Positions 54,001 to 62,451 of a stretch of DNA of 64,000 nt are shown here, piece after piece. The notes under the pieces were generated by a model. The model had not been told where the DNA came from. It did no database searches and saw nothing but the letters and a program-made list of their open reading frames with translations. Within the stretch, counting starts at the first letter, position 1; the number at the start of each line of letters is the position of its first letter. The DNA is from Paenibacillus marchantiophytorum (lineage in GTDB: Bacteria > Bacillota > Bacilli > Paenibacillales > NBRC-103111). The translations under genes were made by a program, and so were the position numbers. Location: contig NZ_BMHE01000024.1 of the NCBI RefSeq assembly GCF_014640555.1, positions 1 to 64,000 on the forward strand, in the 5' to 3' direction.

Positions 54001-55756
54001 AATATGGGGTGCTGTTGTTGTCATAGAATTCATCTCGGGACATAAGATCCATGAAAGGAGTAAGCGAATTTCGCTGAATGGCCTGCATGAATAAATCATG
54101 TTTCGGATAAAATCCATTGAATATGCCTTTTTTCAGCTCAACTTCTCCCCAAAAAGCGCTATCCCGCACATTTTTGCTACCTGCGTATTTCACCAGCGGT
54201 GCCAATTCCCGATTCCATTTAATAGCGAAATGGGTTTGCACCCCGAATGGCGACTCATCTACGGAGGCTAAATTGAAATCAGAAAGCGACGCGAAAGTGG
54301 TTTCCGCCTTTTTGATGGCATTGCCATCTTTATTGGCGGTAACGCTTAGACTGTAATAGCCTTTGGATGGAACAGGAATCTGCAGATTCAATTGATGATC
54401 CGTAACCGGCGTAATCCCAGATGAAACGCGTTCTCCCCACAGATTATGTACATCCCAGCTTACAGCATCACCCTTCGTCAACAGTTGGAAGGAAGGCCGT
54501 TCATTCCCCGTAAACACATTGCCTATCCGTGTCTGGCTAAGTTCCAAATCTGGTACAGGCACTTTAACACTCATGTCATCGATCCACAACGTACCGGCCA
54601 GTTTTCCGCTCTTCAAGTGACGTTTGGCCAGGAGTACATCGATCTTCTGGGCTGGACCGTGCCATTGCCCGTCATTAGCTCCGAAGAAATGACCATACTC
54701 TTTGCCACCATTAAACTGAGTCACAATCACCTGCTGCCAGTCGGATGTCGCAGACAAATCGATTCTTTGTTCATGCACCTGCCCCGTCGAATCCGTCAAC
54801 CTAAGCCGGATCGCGGTTAGATCATCCGTTTTCGTCCAGAAGGAAAGCTTCTTCATGTCCATCGTCGGGACATTTCGGCGTGGCAAAAACCGATTCATGC
54901 TCACGTAGGAGCCGCCGCCATTAAAATCCCCGACTAGCTTACCCGAATGACCGTCAGACTTGTATATCGTACTATCGAGCGTAAACTCCCCTGCCGCTCC
55001 GGGAACTTCATCACCCCTGTAAAGATTCCAGCCTTCATCTTCACTTGCAAAGCTCCCAATAGCCACATCCGGGAACAATTCATACGCTGGCACCGCCACT
55101 TTCGCTTGGATATCGTCAAACCAAACTGTAGCGCTTAATTTGCCGCTTTTGAGGTGGCGCTTCGCTACCAGCAAATCAATTCTCCGAACAGGAGATTGCC
55201 AGCTTCCGTCATTAGCGCCAGACCAATGCGCATATTCTAGACCACCATTAAATTGAGACACAGTCACCTGCTGCCAATTGGAAGTCGGTTGCAAATTAAG
55301 TCTTTGGTCGTGCACCTGACCCGAATCGTCGGTTACCCGGAGGCGTAATGCGTTGGCATCCTGCGTCTTCACCCAGAAGGACAGTTCACGCAAGTCAATA
55401 GGCTGCTCACTTCGTGAGAAAAGTCGGTTCATTGCCACATAGCTGCCACCATTTTGAAAGTCCGCACTCACTTTCATGGCGTTATTCCCCGATCTGAACA
55501 CAGTCTCGTCGCGCTTCAGTTCCCCTAGCGCACCTGGAAACTCGACGCCCAAATAGAGCCCCCACTTGTCATCATTACTTTCGAAATCGCCAAGCGTCAT
55601 GTCTTGAATGACTTCTCCCTCGCCGGCAGCGATCGCAGTTCCTTCGTTAAAGCCATGAAACCCAAATGAAGTTACAGCTAGCAAACAAACAAAAAGTAAA
55701 CCTATTGATCCTGTTCCCCACCGCTTGCTGCTTCTCACGCATTTCTCAAAAAACAT
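51086..55756 (-). CDS. Secreted multi-domain GH-A clan glycoside hydrolase
   Basis: The product has 1556 residues. Signal peptide 1-44 (cut near AIAA). Two tandem carbohydrate-binding-like beta domains (about 49-220 and 228-400) share SYVAMNR/SYVSMNR, AKRHLKSGKL and ANDG. After a linker domain, a (beta/alpha)8 catalytic domain (about 500-810) has acid/base Glu616 (VEVYNEYN) and nucleophile Glu725 (IWITEIGWPT), as in GH5/GH39-like enzymes. Then come an uncharacterised beta region, a CBM9-like domain (about 1088-1288), an Ig-like domain (about 1290-1360) and two copies of a WWGNNG-type domain seen in chitinases (1368-1463, 1466-1556). The target polymer is unknown. Confidence 0.85.
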   Translation of the reverse strand: MFFEKCVRSSKRWGTGSIGLLFVCLLAVTSFGFHGFNEGTAIAAGEGEVIQDMTLGDFESNDDKWGLYLGVEFPGALGELKRDETVFRSGNNAMKVSADFQNGGSYVAMNRLFSRSEQPIDLRELSFWVKTQDANALRLRVTDDSGQVHDQRLNLQPTSNWQQVTVSQFNGGLEYAHWSGANDGSWQSPVRRIDLLVAKRHLKSGKLSATVWFDDIQAKVAVPAYELFPDVAIGSFASEDEGWNLYRGDEVPGAAGEFTLDSTIYKSDGHSGKLVGDFNGGGSYVSMNRFLPRRNVPTMDMKKLSFWTKTDDLTAIRLRLTDSTGQVHEQRIDLSATSDWQQVIVTQFNGGKEYGHFFGANDGQWHGPAQKIDVLLAKRHLKSGKLAGTLWIDDMSVKVPVPDLELSQTRIGNVFTGNERPSFQLLTKGDAVSWDVHNLWGERVSSGITPVTDHQLNLQIPVPSKGYYSLSVTANKDGNAIKKAETTFASLSDFNLASVDESPFGVQTHFAIKWNRELAPLVKYAGSKNVRDSAFWGEVELKKGIFNGFYPKHDLFMQAIQRNSLTPFMDLMSRDEFYDNNSTPYSDEGRAAFARYAQEVLNHYGSQVPWVEVYNEYNIPNYGDNGDGPADSRPDYYFKMLKKTYEAVKSIRPDVTVVGAATAGIPLEWLEEVFKQGGLSYMDAISVHPYRYPLTPEGLVEELGKLDALIKRYNNGQSKPIWITEIGWPTHIGPRSVDEQTQASYLIRTYVLALASGVDKIFWYDFMNDGTDKQEPEHNFGLIRNPADEKGGYTPKPGYVSLATMNRLLTNKQFYEQHSDNGINRYSFQGQEGPIHVMWTQAKTDVTITTNQPVSITDMMGQEETLEPLNGKVYVTLTGNPIFVKGNIAGVVPGGKFALQGHRTFVDDQVDLTLRVDNLTSSSEGLTASFDIQGTSYELTAGSGSRQERVISLPGYAEPSSKTFFATVLVNGKKVGKLAESVLVESAQSIAARHIYKDGADWIEMIVHNQRAVEKRLTNVNWQIGVQSGQQSYDQAIAPGAEQSVLLPLPQLAYNQLFPISLQMNFADGSKLTYAGKVKVIQPAQMLSLDHKTIQVDGILDALDDSASIDLFSQGAVKMPTYGGQGDLSGKVWYTWDQNNLYVTAKIHDDVFVQNNVEGDMWKGDSIQLAVSSGMPGESDKWNEMGFALTPNGPQAYRWMAPLGGSTGLMDNARLQVSRDEANKNTIYEIALPWNDLGSIKPEDGLLSLSLLVNDNDGAGRKGWVEWGAGIGGTKDSSLFKPAILSLVDKTAPTATVSYSRSTPTDDRVVATITPNEQVTITNNGGSSSYTFFYNGSFTFEFADAAGNRGTAMATVNNISSKSSGAPAKADLSNDNGYDTGILDGNYKVKMDLWWGNNGRMYKLYENDALIDTQILTDNSPNAQSTVTSVTYKPNGTYRYYAELINGFGSTRSDIMTVNVTQAVPAKPVLSNDNWDEDGNFKVSMNMWWGMNGTSYRLYENGVLIDIQALADHTPLAQSAITINRNKQVGTYEYRCELVNYAGETSSDTMFVKVTK

Positions 55757-56017
55757 TTCATCCCCTCCTTCATTTTTAACTAAATCGACAAATTCATTGT
55801 GAATGCGGTTTCATTTGTCAGTTTAATTTTACCTGTTTAAGGGAGGTTCATTAATGAGATGATTTCAAGATTTATGTTTGATTTTTTCTGGACTTGTCGA
55901 ATAGAACCTCCTCATTCACATTTCTTCTTGTTCACTGCTTAATATTACTTGAATATCCAAAACACTTGAATGCGTTGAATTCAAGAATTTGGTTGAATTT
56001 TTTTGGTTCTTGTTCCA

Positions 56018-56938
56018 CTATTTCACATTTTCCTTTTCGTAAGTCCTATTGCGCGACTGTTTTGAAATTAACAGAATGCCCAAGAGAACAAAGACAATAC
56101 CTATCGCATGATACCAATAAAACGTTTCCTTTAAAATAAAGCATGAAACAGTAACGGCACTGATTGGCATCACCCCCGTAAAAACGGCAGCGGTTCCTCC
56201 TGGAATTTTTTTTATTCCCTCGTTCATCAGAAGGACGGCCAGTACGGTTACAATAATCCCTGAATAGGTTACAAGTCCCCAGTCCACTAGAGAAACAGTG
56301 GTAAAGTCAAATTGTCTAGCTTCATAGAGCGCAAACGGTAGAAACATCAGTGCCCCGAACGTAATAATACATGTACAGATCGCCAATGAGCTGAGCTCTT
56401 TTGAAATCATTTTGCTGCATGTCAAGAAAACCCCTTCTCCGATAACCGCAAGGAGTACCAGCAGATTGCCAAACAACTCATGCATAGACCAATTTGAATT
56501 ACTTACGTTGCCAAATACATTGATGACGATCGTCCCGATTACCGAAAGTATAATTCCGCCGATCTGATTCCAAGCCAATTTCTCCTTTAGAAAGTAGTAA
56601 GAAATAATTCCAACAACCGCCGGAGTTACACTGGTAATTATTCCGCTCTCAATACCCGTAGTGAGTTTTAACCCATACATGAGAAAAACGCTAAAAAGAA
56701 ACACACCAAGCAACGCCTGCAACAACATGATGAGCAGATCTCTACCTTTGACTTTCGGAATACGTTTTTCACGATAGATAAGTAAGACAATAAAAATGGA
56801 TGCCCCTATGAACAATCTCATTTCCGACACCAAAAATACCGGGAAATGTGCAGTGAGAATTTTATTCAGCGAAACGAAACTTCCTACAATCATCATAGCC
56901 ACTGTGATTTTAAAGTATGCTTGTACACGTTCAGACAT
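56018..56938 (-). CDS. EamA-family (DMT) transporter
   Basis: The product has 306 residues from the second of two adjacent ATGs, seven bases from GGGGAG; a start 32 codons earlier has no site. Ten hydrophobic helices form two EamA repeats (YGLKLTTGIESGIITSVTPA in the first and IPGGTAAVFTGVMPISAV in the second). It is probably an exporter of a small metabolite. It is divergent from a LysR regulator 126 bases away, the usual arrangement for a regulated exporter. Confidence 0.9.
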   Translation of the reverse strand: MSERVQAYFKITVAMMIVGSFVSLNKILTAHFPVFLVSEMRLFIGASIFIVLLIYREKRIPKVKGRDLLIMLLQALLGVFLFSVFLMYGLKLTTGIESGIITSVTPAVVGIISYYFLKEKLAWNQIGGIILSVIGTIVINVFGNVSNSNWSMHELFGNLLVLLAVIGEGVFLTCSKMISKELSSLAICTCIITFGALMFLPFALYEARQFDFTTVSLVDWGLVTYSGIIVTVLAVLLMNEGIKKIPGGTAAVFTGVMPISAVTVSCFILKETFYWYHAIGIVFVLLGILLISKQSRNRTYEKENVK

Positions 56939-57064
56939 CATTTTCTCCCCTATCGTTGAATTACTATCTTGTCCAATACCTATTATAGGTTTAAAGTATT
57001 GATTAGAAAAATGAATAATTATCATCATTAACATGAAAAAAATCGATATATGGGAGCTATCTTT

Positions 57065-57955
57065 ATGTCACTTACCAAGTTTGAGATTTTCCGTACCGTT
57101 GTTGAAATAGGGAATCTAACCAAAGCGTCTGAAACACTAAACCTCTCTCAATCTGCCGTCAGTCACGCGATTTCAAGCCTTGAATCTGAACTTGGATTTA
57201 AGCTTTTAATGCGCGGGCGCTTCGGAGTCAAACTAACAGATAACGGGGAACGCATATTACGACATGTCCATAGCCTATTACAGGTTCATGAACATTTGAA
57301 GCAGGAGGCAGCCGAAATTAATAAACTTGAAACAGGGACCTTACGCATCGGTAGTTTCAGCAGTGTAACGACGCAATGGCTGCCTCAAATCATGATGCGC
57401 TTCCAACAGCTTCATCCCTCAATCGAATTAATATTAGCAGAAGGTGACTACAACACAATTGAACAATGGATAGTAAATGGTACTGTTGATCTTGGTTTCG
57501 TTTCCTTACCTACCTCTGAAGCATTAGAAGTCATTCCCCTGCGAAAAGATGGCATGTTGTGTATTGTATCGAATCAACACCCTCTTCATGCACAAAAAAA
57601 CATTGGATTAGAACAACTGTCCAAAGAGCCATTCATCATTCAGAAAGCAGGATGTGATAAGGAAGTACGCATGATATTTAAAGAAAGTGGTTTCAGACTT
57701 AACGTGAAATTCGAAGTTAGTGACGTGCATGCCATAATTGCAATGGTACAAAGCGGCCTTGGAATCAGCATTATTCCTGAAATGCTTCTTCCAAGACTAC
57801 CCGAGAACATAAGTGCACTGCGGTTAGAAAGGGAATACTATCGCACAATTGGACTTGCGACCTCCTCTTTAACAACCACCGCTCCAGCTGCCAGAAAGTT
57901 TATTGAGACTGCGAAAGAATGGCATAAATTCATGAAGTTATCTGAGTCTCTCTGA
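57065..57955 (+). CDS. LysR-family transcriptional regulator
   Basis: The product has 296 residues from the ATG behind GGGAG. The N-terminal winged HTH is FEIFRTVVEIGNLTKASETL, then LSQSAVSHAISSLESELG. The C-terminal periplasmic-binding-like effector domain has LRIGSFSSVTTQWLP. It probably controls the divergent EamA exporter in response to a small ligand. It overlaps the 3-prime end of the convergent kinase gene by 18 bases. Confidence 0.92.
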   Translation: MSLTKFEIFRTVVEIGNLTKASETLNLSQSAVSHAISSLESELGFKLLMRGRFGVKLTDNGERILRHVHSLLQVHEHLKQEAAEINKLETGTLRIGSFSSVTTQWLPQIMMRFQQLHPSIELILAEGDYNTIEQWIVNGTVDLGFVSLPTSEALEVIPLRKDGMLCIVSNQHPLHAQKNIGLEQLSKEPFIIQKAGCDKEVRMIFKESGFRLNVKFEVSDVHAIIAMVQSGLGISIIPEMLLPRLPENISALRLEREYYRTIGLATSSLTTTAPAARKFIETAKEWHKFMKLSESL

Positions 57956-59746
57956 ACCTGCTGTCCTTGGCACAGTCACCTTGATGATCGTTCCTTTTGC
58001 CTGCTTGCTATAAATTCTCAAACCGAATCCTTCACCAAAATACACCTTCAAGCGCTGATGAACGTTAACGATGCCAATTCTCGTCCCTGATTTAATGCCA
58101 TTTGCTTGCGCGAGCTCAGCCTTGAGCTCCAACCACCGTTCATAAGCAATCCCTGGCCCGTTGTCCGCAACGATGATAGCGATGTTGTTGCCGAATGCAT
58201 AAGCACGTATCCGAATCCATACGGGGCCGCTTTGTTGTTCTACACCATGAATGATGGCATTCTCAACCAACGGTTGCAAGCTCAATCTCACAATCATGCA
58301 AGATCGAATATGTTCTGGCAGCTCAATGTGAACATTCAACCGTTTACCGTGACGGAGCTTCTGAATAGATACGTAGTGACGCACGTTATCGATTTCCTCT
58401 GCTAATGTTACAAACTCATCGACCGAGTTGACAATGTATCGGAACAGATTCGCCAACATTTCAACCGTGTGCGCAATCCTTTCATTTTTATCAATTACGG
58501 CCATCATGCGAACCATTTCTAGACTATTGTAAAGGAAGTGCGGATGAATATTCGCCTGCAGCGCTGCAAATTCAGCTTCTTTTTTCTTTTGCTCCGCAAG
58601 ATGCATTTTGGTTAGCAGCTGTTTAATACCGGTGATAATATCCGTGTAACTCGAACGTTGAGGCCAATATCGGATATGGCTTTTAATCAATGCTTTCGTA
58701 GATGGTTGATCCATGGATACACTAGCAGTTATTCTCCTTAACTCTACAATAAGCATGGAAATCCTCGATGTAATTACATAAGCACCACCCGTTACTGCCA
58801 AAATACTACTGATGGACACGAAGAGGATAATTGCCTTAAGCCCTTCTGTATAACCGAGCAAAAATTTATGGGAAACCACATTCATGATTTTCCATTTCGA
58901 ATATTCAGAAGTTACGAATGTGACCACTTTTTTATCTCCATTTATCTCTACATTGTAACTCCCCTGATCACCTTGAGAATTTAAATGAGCCAATTCCGTC
59001 TGCTGCAACATATGTCCCGTCAAGTCGGGCCTATTGGTGTAATAAGCAATCCGATCTTGGTCGTCTACAACAACCATGACCCCCTTTTCGGGCCAATTCA
59101 CTTTGCTGCACAGTTCTTCAATAAGCGATTGATTCATATCGATTTCAAGCACGGCCAACTGCCCGCTTCCCTCTAAATCGGAAATTTTCCGCATATATGA
59201 AAAATCGTATGCACTCCCCCCAATCGTAGTGGTTTGCTGGCCATTCTCATTACGATGAATGCCGAACCATTGGACCATTTCATTGGAAGTTGCAAACTGT
59301 TTATAGGTGTTAAAATGCGTATAGCTGTTTTGCAAATACAAGTTTTGTTCTAAAAAACGAGAGTACACATTACCGTAGTTGTCCAAAACGATAATATTGT
59401 TAAGATGTTTATTAGCTCTTGCAATATTATCGATCAGCAATTGAATACTCTTCTCCTCGTAGCCTCCAAGCTTCGTTTTTTGCGCATCAAGTGTTCTTAA
59501 CTGTTGAATGTCGACATGCGTATAAATGAGCATGCTGGCATTTTCAACCTGATTGAACACGCCATCGATATTTTCTTTGACCTGCTGCAGAATATTCATC
59601 GAGTAAGCACTTGTCTGTTCGTGAATCAGCCTCGCTGAAGCATTAAATGCAATGACCCCCACAATGATGATAGGCAGTAAAGAAATGGCAAGTACAAGCC
59701 AAAACAAATAGTAGGACTTGAGTTTTAATCGATTTCTAATTTTCAA
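57938..59746 (-). CDS. YesM-type sensor histidine kinase without adjacent regulator
   Basis: The product has 602 residues from a TTG start six bases after AGGGGG. Helix 1 at about 13-33, extracytoplasmic sensor 34-300, helix 2 at 303-325, then the kinase domain with ANIHPHFLYN (phospho-acceptor His403). His401 replaces the usual Asn. The N-box is LQPLVENAIIHG and the G box is DNGPGIAYERW. No response regulator gene adjoins; the lone YesN at 44549-46156 is a possible partner. It converges with LysR. Confidence 0.92.
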   Translation of the reverse strand: MKIRNRLKLKSYYLFWLVLAISLLPIIIVGVIAFNASARLIHEQTSAYSMNILQQVKENIDGVFNQVENASMLIYTHVDIQQLRTLDAQKTKLGGYEEKSIQLLIDNIARANKHLNNIIVLDNYGNVYSRFLEQNLYLQNSYTHFNTYKQFATSNEMVQWFGIHRNENGQQTTTIGGSAYDFSYMRKISDLEGSGQLAVLEIDMNQSLIEELCSKVNWPEKGVMVVVDDQDRIAYYTNRPDLTGHMLQQTELAHLNSQGDQGSYNVEINGDKKVVTFVTSEYSKWKIMNVVSHKFLLGYTEGLKAIILFVSISSILAVTGGAYVITSRISMLIVELRRITASVSMDQPSTKALIKSHIRYWPQRSSYTDIITGIKQLLTKMHLAEQKKKEAEFAALQANIHPHFLYNSLEMVRMMAVIDKNERIAHTVEMLANLFRYIVNSVDEFVTLAEEIDNVRHYVSIQKLRHGKRLNVHIELPEHIRSCMIVRLSLQPLVENAIIHGVEQQSGPVWIRIRAYAFGNNIAIIVADNGPGIAYERWLELKAELAQANGIKSGTRIGIVNVHQRLKVYFGEGFGLRIYSKQAKGTIIKVTVPRTAGSERLR

Positions 59747-59866
59747 AATATCCCCCTTATTTTCCCATTTTTTTTCTAAAGGAGTTCAAAAAGAGAACGT
59801 TCCCTTACCTTCGCTTGGGTTACGTCCTCTACTTAAACTACAATCTCATATTAAAATAAAGCTTTC

Positions 59867-60907
59867 TTATTCGGTGAAAGGACTTTCTAAGAGGGTTATT
59901 TCATTTGTGTTAGGATTTAATTCTACTTTTCCCCCAAGAGGTAAGATTAATTTGGGATCTGTATGACCAAAGTCAAAATCAACAACTATCGGTAAATGAT
60001 CCATACCGAACTCACCTTTTATGACATTCACTATGATCTCATTGAGCATTAGGTTTTCTTCTGGCGTGTAATCTTTCGCTCTTCCAAACATGATCCCTTT
60101 TATTTTCGAGAATATTCCTTGCATACCATAATTACGCAGCATGTACCCAACTTGCATGGGGGAAGGTTTTTCTTCGGATGTTTCGAAAAATAAAACTTTA
60201 TCATGCCAGAAAGATTCATTTGCCCAATAAACAGTCGATTTCATAAATTCTAACACTTCGATACATCCGCCCCACAAATACCCTTGCTCCACCGAGTTTC
60301 CCTGTAAAAACGACCATCCATTATCGTTTTCACTAAATTCCTCACACTGGCCCAATGTATCGAGTTGACCCCAATCTTTATATCCATTTGACCATTTCTC
60401 AAAGGGAGAGTATTTGTAAGGAAATTGATTTAATAATAAAATCGATTTCAAATGCTCGGTATGTTCTGATGGAAGATGCTTAATCTGAGCTAGCCCTGCC
60501 ATAATAGAAGGTCCATAAAATGTAACCATGCCTAACTGGTTCAAATACGTTAAAAAGGTTGTAGCATCTGAAAAACCCATAATAAATTTCGGATTGTTGA
60601 GAATCAATTCAGTATCTAGAAATGGTAAAATTCTGATGGATTCATCTCCGCCAATGGAAGTAATAATTCCATCTATTTGATCGTCTTTGAAACAATCGTT
60701 GATATCTTTTGCTCGAAGTTGTGGATTCCCGTATAAATCATCTGGAGACATTCTAGCAGTTGGCATTTCAACAATTTCAAATCCCATAACTTCTTGCAAG
60801 TTTCTTAATCCAAGCTCATAGATATCAGGAAACAAATATGGCAATCCACTTGAAGGTGATATGATTGCAATCCTTGAACCTGGCATTATTCTTTTAGGTT
60901 TTTTCAT
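59867..60907 (-). CDS. S66-family peptidase (LD-carboxypeptidase/MccF-like)
   Basis: The product has 346 residues from the ATG eight bases after GGGAGG. The Ser-Glu-His triad of family S66 is visible: Ser113 in IMGFSDATT, Glu242 in LFFETSEEKPS and His315 in FDFGHTDPK. The family includes L,D-carboxypeptidases that trim murein peptides and MccF proteins that detoxify microcin C-like peptidyl-nucleotides. The insertion pattern (WGGCIEVLEFM) fits the MccF-like side, so antibiotic self-protection is possible. It is monocistronic, with no toxin genes nearby. Confidence 0.88.
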   Translation of the reverse strand: MKKPKRIMPGSRIAIISPSSGLPYLFPDIYELGLRNLQEVMGFEIVEMPTARMSPDDLYGNPQLRAKDINDCFKDDQIDGIITSIGGDESIRILPFLDTELILNNPKFIMGFSDATTFLTYLNQLGMVTFYGPSIMAGLAQIKHLPSEHTEHLKSILLLNQFPYKYSPFEKWSNGYKDWGQLDTLGQCEEFSENDNGWSFLQGNSVEQGYLWGGCIEVLEFMKSTVYWANESFWHDKVLFFETSEEKPSPMQVGYMLRNYGMQGIFSKIKGIMFGRAKDYTPEENLMLNEIIVNVIKGEFGMDHLPIVVDFDFGHTDPKLILPLGGKVELNPNTNEITLLESPFTE

Positions 60908-61194
60908 CTTCGTTACCTCCCAATTCACTAAATTATTTCCTTATACTATCACACTAGACCCCTGTTTGCAGAATTTCCAAGAAAAAGTACGTCTAATGAT
61001 TATTTTACAGGGACGTTTTTCAACCATTTCCACAGCCTTTTTATGAGACTGAGCAAGGCGCGGATGTTCTTGCAAAACGTTTGTACCTGAGCGGCATGAT
61101 GAGTGTGTCCGCTGTCAAGATGCATGACAATTGTACCTTCGTGCGTCACTTTCTAGTGAGTTAAACTTTTCATATTATAAAGCAAGAAAAGTCT

Positions 61195-61376
61195 CATTGG
61201 ATTAATCCAATGAAATCGGCTTTAAAGCTGTTGAAATCAACCTTTCACTGGATTTATCCAATCTTTTTAACAGGGAATCGTTTAAAAAGGGCCGATTCTG
61301 GAAATTCCATTGGAAAAACCCAATGAAATAAGGTTCTGAAGCGCAAAAACGAGGAAAACACTGGATAAATCCAATG
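61195..61376. repeat. Array of four 18-base palindromes
   Basis: Four related 18-mers start at 61195 (CATTGGATTAATCCAATG, a perfect palindrome), 61246 (CACTGGATTTATCCAATC), 61308 (CATTGGAAAAACCCAATG) and 61359 (CACTGGATAAATCCAATG). Spacings are 51, 62 and 51 bases, so the array is two diverged 113-base units. It lies in the gene-free interval 60908-61630. Apart from a doubtful short frame near 61030-61130 and a terminator at 61588, I see nothing else there. Confidence 0.7.
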
Positions 61377-61587
61377 TTTTCCTCAACTGAAGGAGCGGCA
61401 CCAAAGGGGCGTAGCCGCTAGGCCTTCGGTTGCTTGTTACCGAACATACTGTTCCGCGGAAACGAGCCAACTTGTCAGGAGTAGCGAAGCGGTGAACATC
61501 CCCATTCTCGCCTCTAGTTCTGCCGCTGTAACCAGTTCTATACCTGTCATGCTTTCCAGTATGAATCCAAGTTGTTTGATAGAAAAA

Positions 61588-61623
61588 GCTAGTGATTAGA
61601 GCGATTTACGCTCCTTCACTAGC
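61588..61623 (-). terminator. Strong intrinsic terminator
   Basis: GCTAGTGA / TCACTAGC is extended by AGAGCG / CGCTCC around a TTTA loop, with TTTTTCT following on the minus strand. It was the terminator of the GH43/lectin gene, eight bases past that gene's old stop. Confidence 0.85.
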
Positions 61624-61630
61624 CAGATGG

Positions 61631-62362
61631 TTACTGTTCCACTATATGGAACTTGAAGTTTTGAGACCATGTATTCGTATCTGCATTTTGTACAATTAAA
61701 GCGCCATTCACATCTGAACCGCCGCTAATGCTAAGTATTTTACCGCTATTTCTATTCTTGATTTTAAAATAGCCTCCTCCGATGCCAATTAATTGCCATT
61801 GCTGATTGATGCTTGTACTTCTGGTGTATCCCCTTGCCATCAGGGATGAGCTGACATTGCTGATTGTTCGAGGTCGATGATGTAAATTGAATAACTTGTG
61901 CGCCATCAGTTGTAGAAGCTCCTGTGATACGAGTTTGTTGTGCTCGGACTCATCGCACATACGCTTGATGCCGTCCAAGTTCCAGCTAGGCTCGTGGCCG
62001 AAGAACAAAATGTCTGACTTGACGCCCAACCGTTAGTTCCTGAAGTAATCAACCAATAAGTTGATCCTCGTTTAATTAACGTGGAAGCTTCTTTGTAGCT
62101 ATAGCTGCCTGAGAGTAGCTTCGTATTCTCTGCAATACTCAGATAGTCCGATGATTGCTTACTGATTCGAATGGCTGCCGTCGTCATCCTTGAATACGGA
62201 ACCTAAATTCACCATCGTACTGCCGCTTGGAAGCAGATCGGTATTATTAAACGTGAACGGTTTGGCTTGTTTAGGGCCTACTAAGGCTGATACCATTAGC
62301 AGAACAGCCAACAAAGCAACCAAAACATTTCTGATATAATGAAACCCTTGCAATTTTAACAT
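61631..62362 (-). pseudogene. Decayed GH43 glycosidase with ricin-type lectin
   Basis: An ATG after GAGGGG starts a signal peptide (LVALLAVLLMVSALVGPKQA). The frame then jumps from the mature N-terminus to FKDDDG, the mid-domain strand of GH43 enzymes, which implies a deletion of much of the catalytic propeller. After a frameshift near 62160 the GH43 sequence resumes (SSDYLSIAENTKLL, STLIKRGSTYWLITSG), and further frameshifts lead into ricin-B lectin repeats (INQQWQLIGIGGGYFKI). No functional product is possible. It was a secreted arabinan- or galactan-type enzyme. Its terminator is still intact. Confidence 0.8.
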
Positions 62363-62451
62363 TACGATCATCCCCTCTGGTTTGTCTACGGACATCTCCA
62401 TACTGATGATTTGACTAGATAAGGTTACTGATTAATGCTATCAGTTTGAAG

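Noticed and set aside
61019..61150. Short minus-strand frame with MHLDSGHTHHAAQVQTFCKN
   Set aside because: It has a loose GAAGG box and a basic tail, but is only about 41 codons, lies in repeat-rich sequence and matches nothing I recognise. It is too weak to list as a gene.
61195..61376. CRISPR array
   Set aside because: Repeats are only 18 bases, palindromic and diverged, with irregular spacing and no cas genes nearby.
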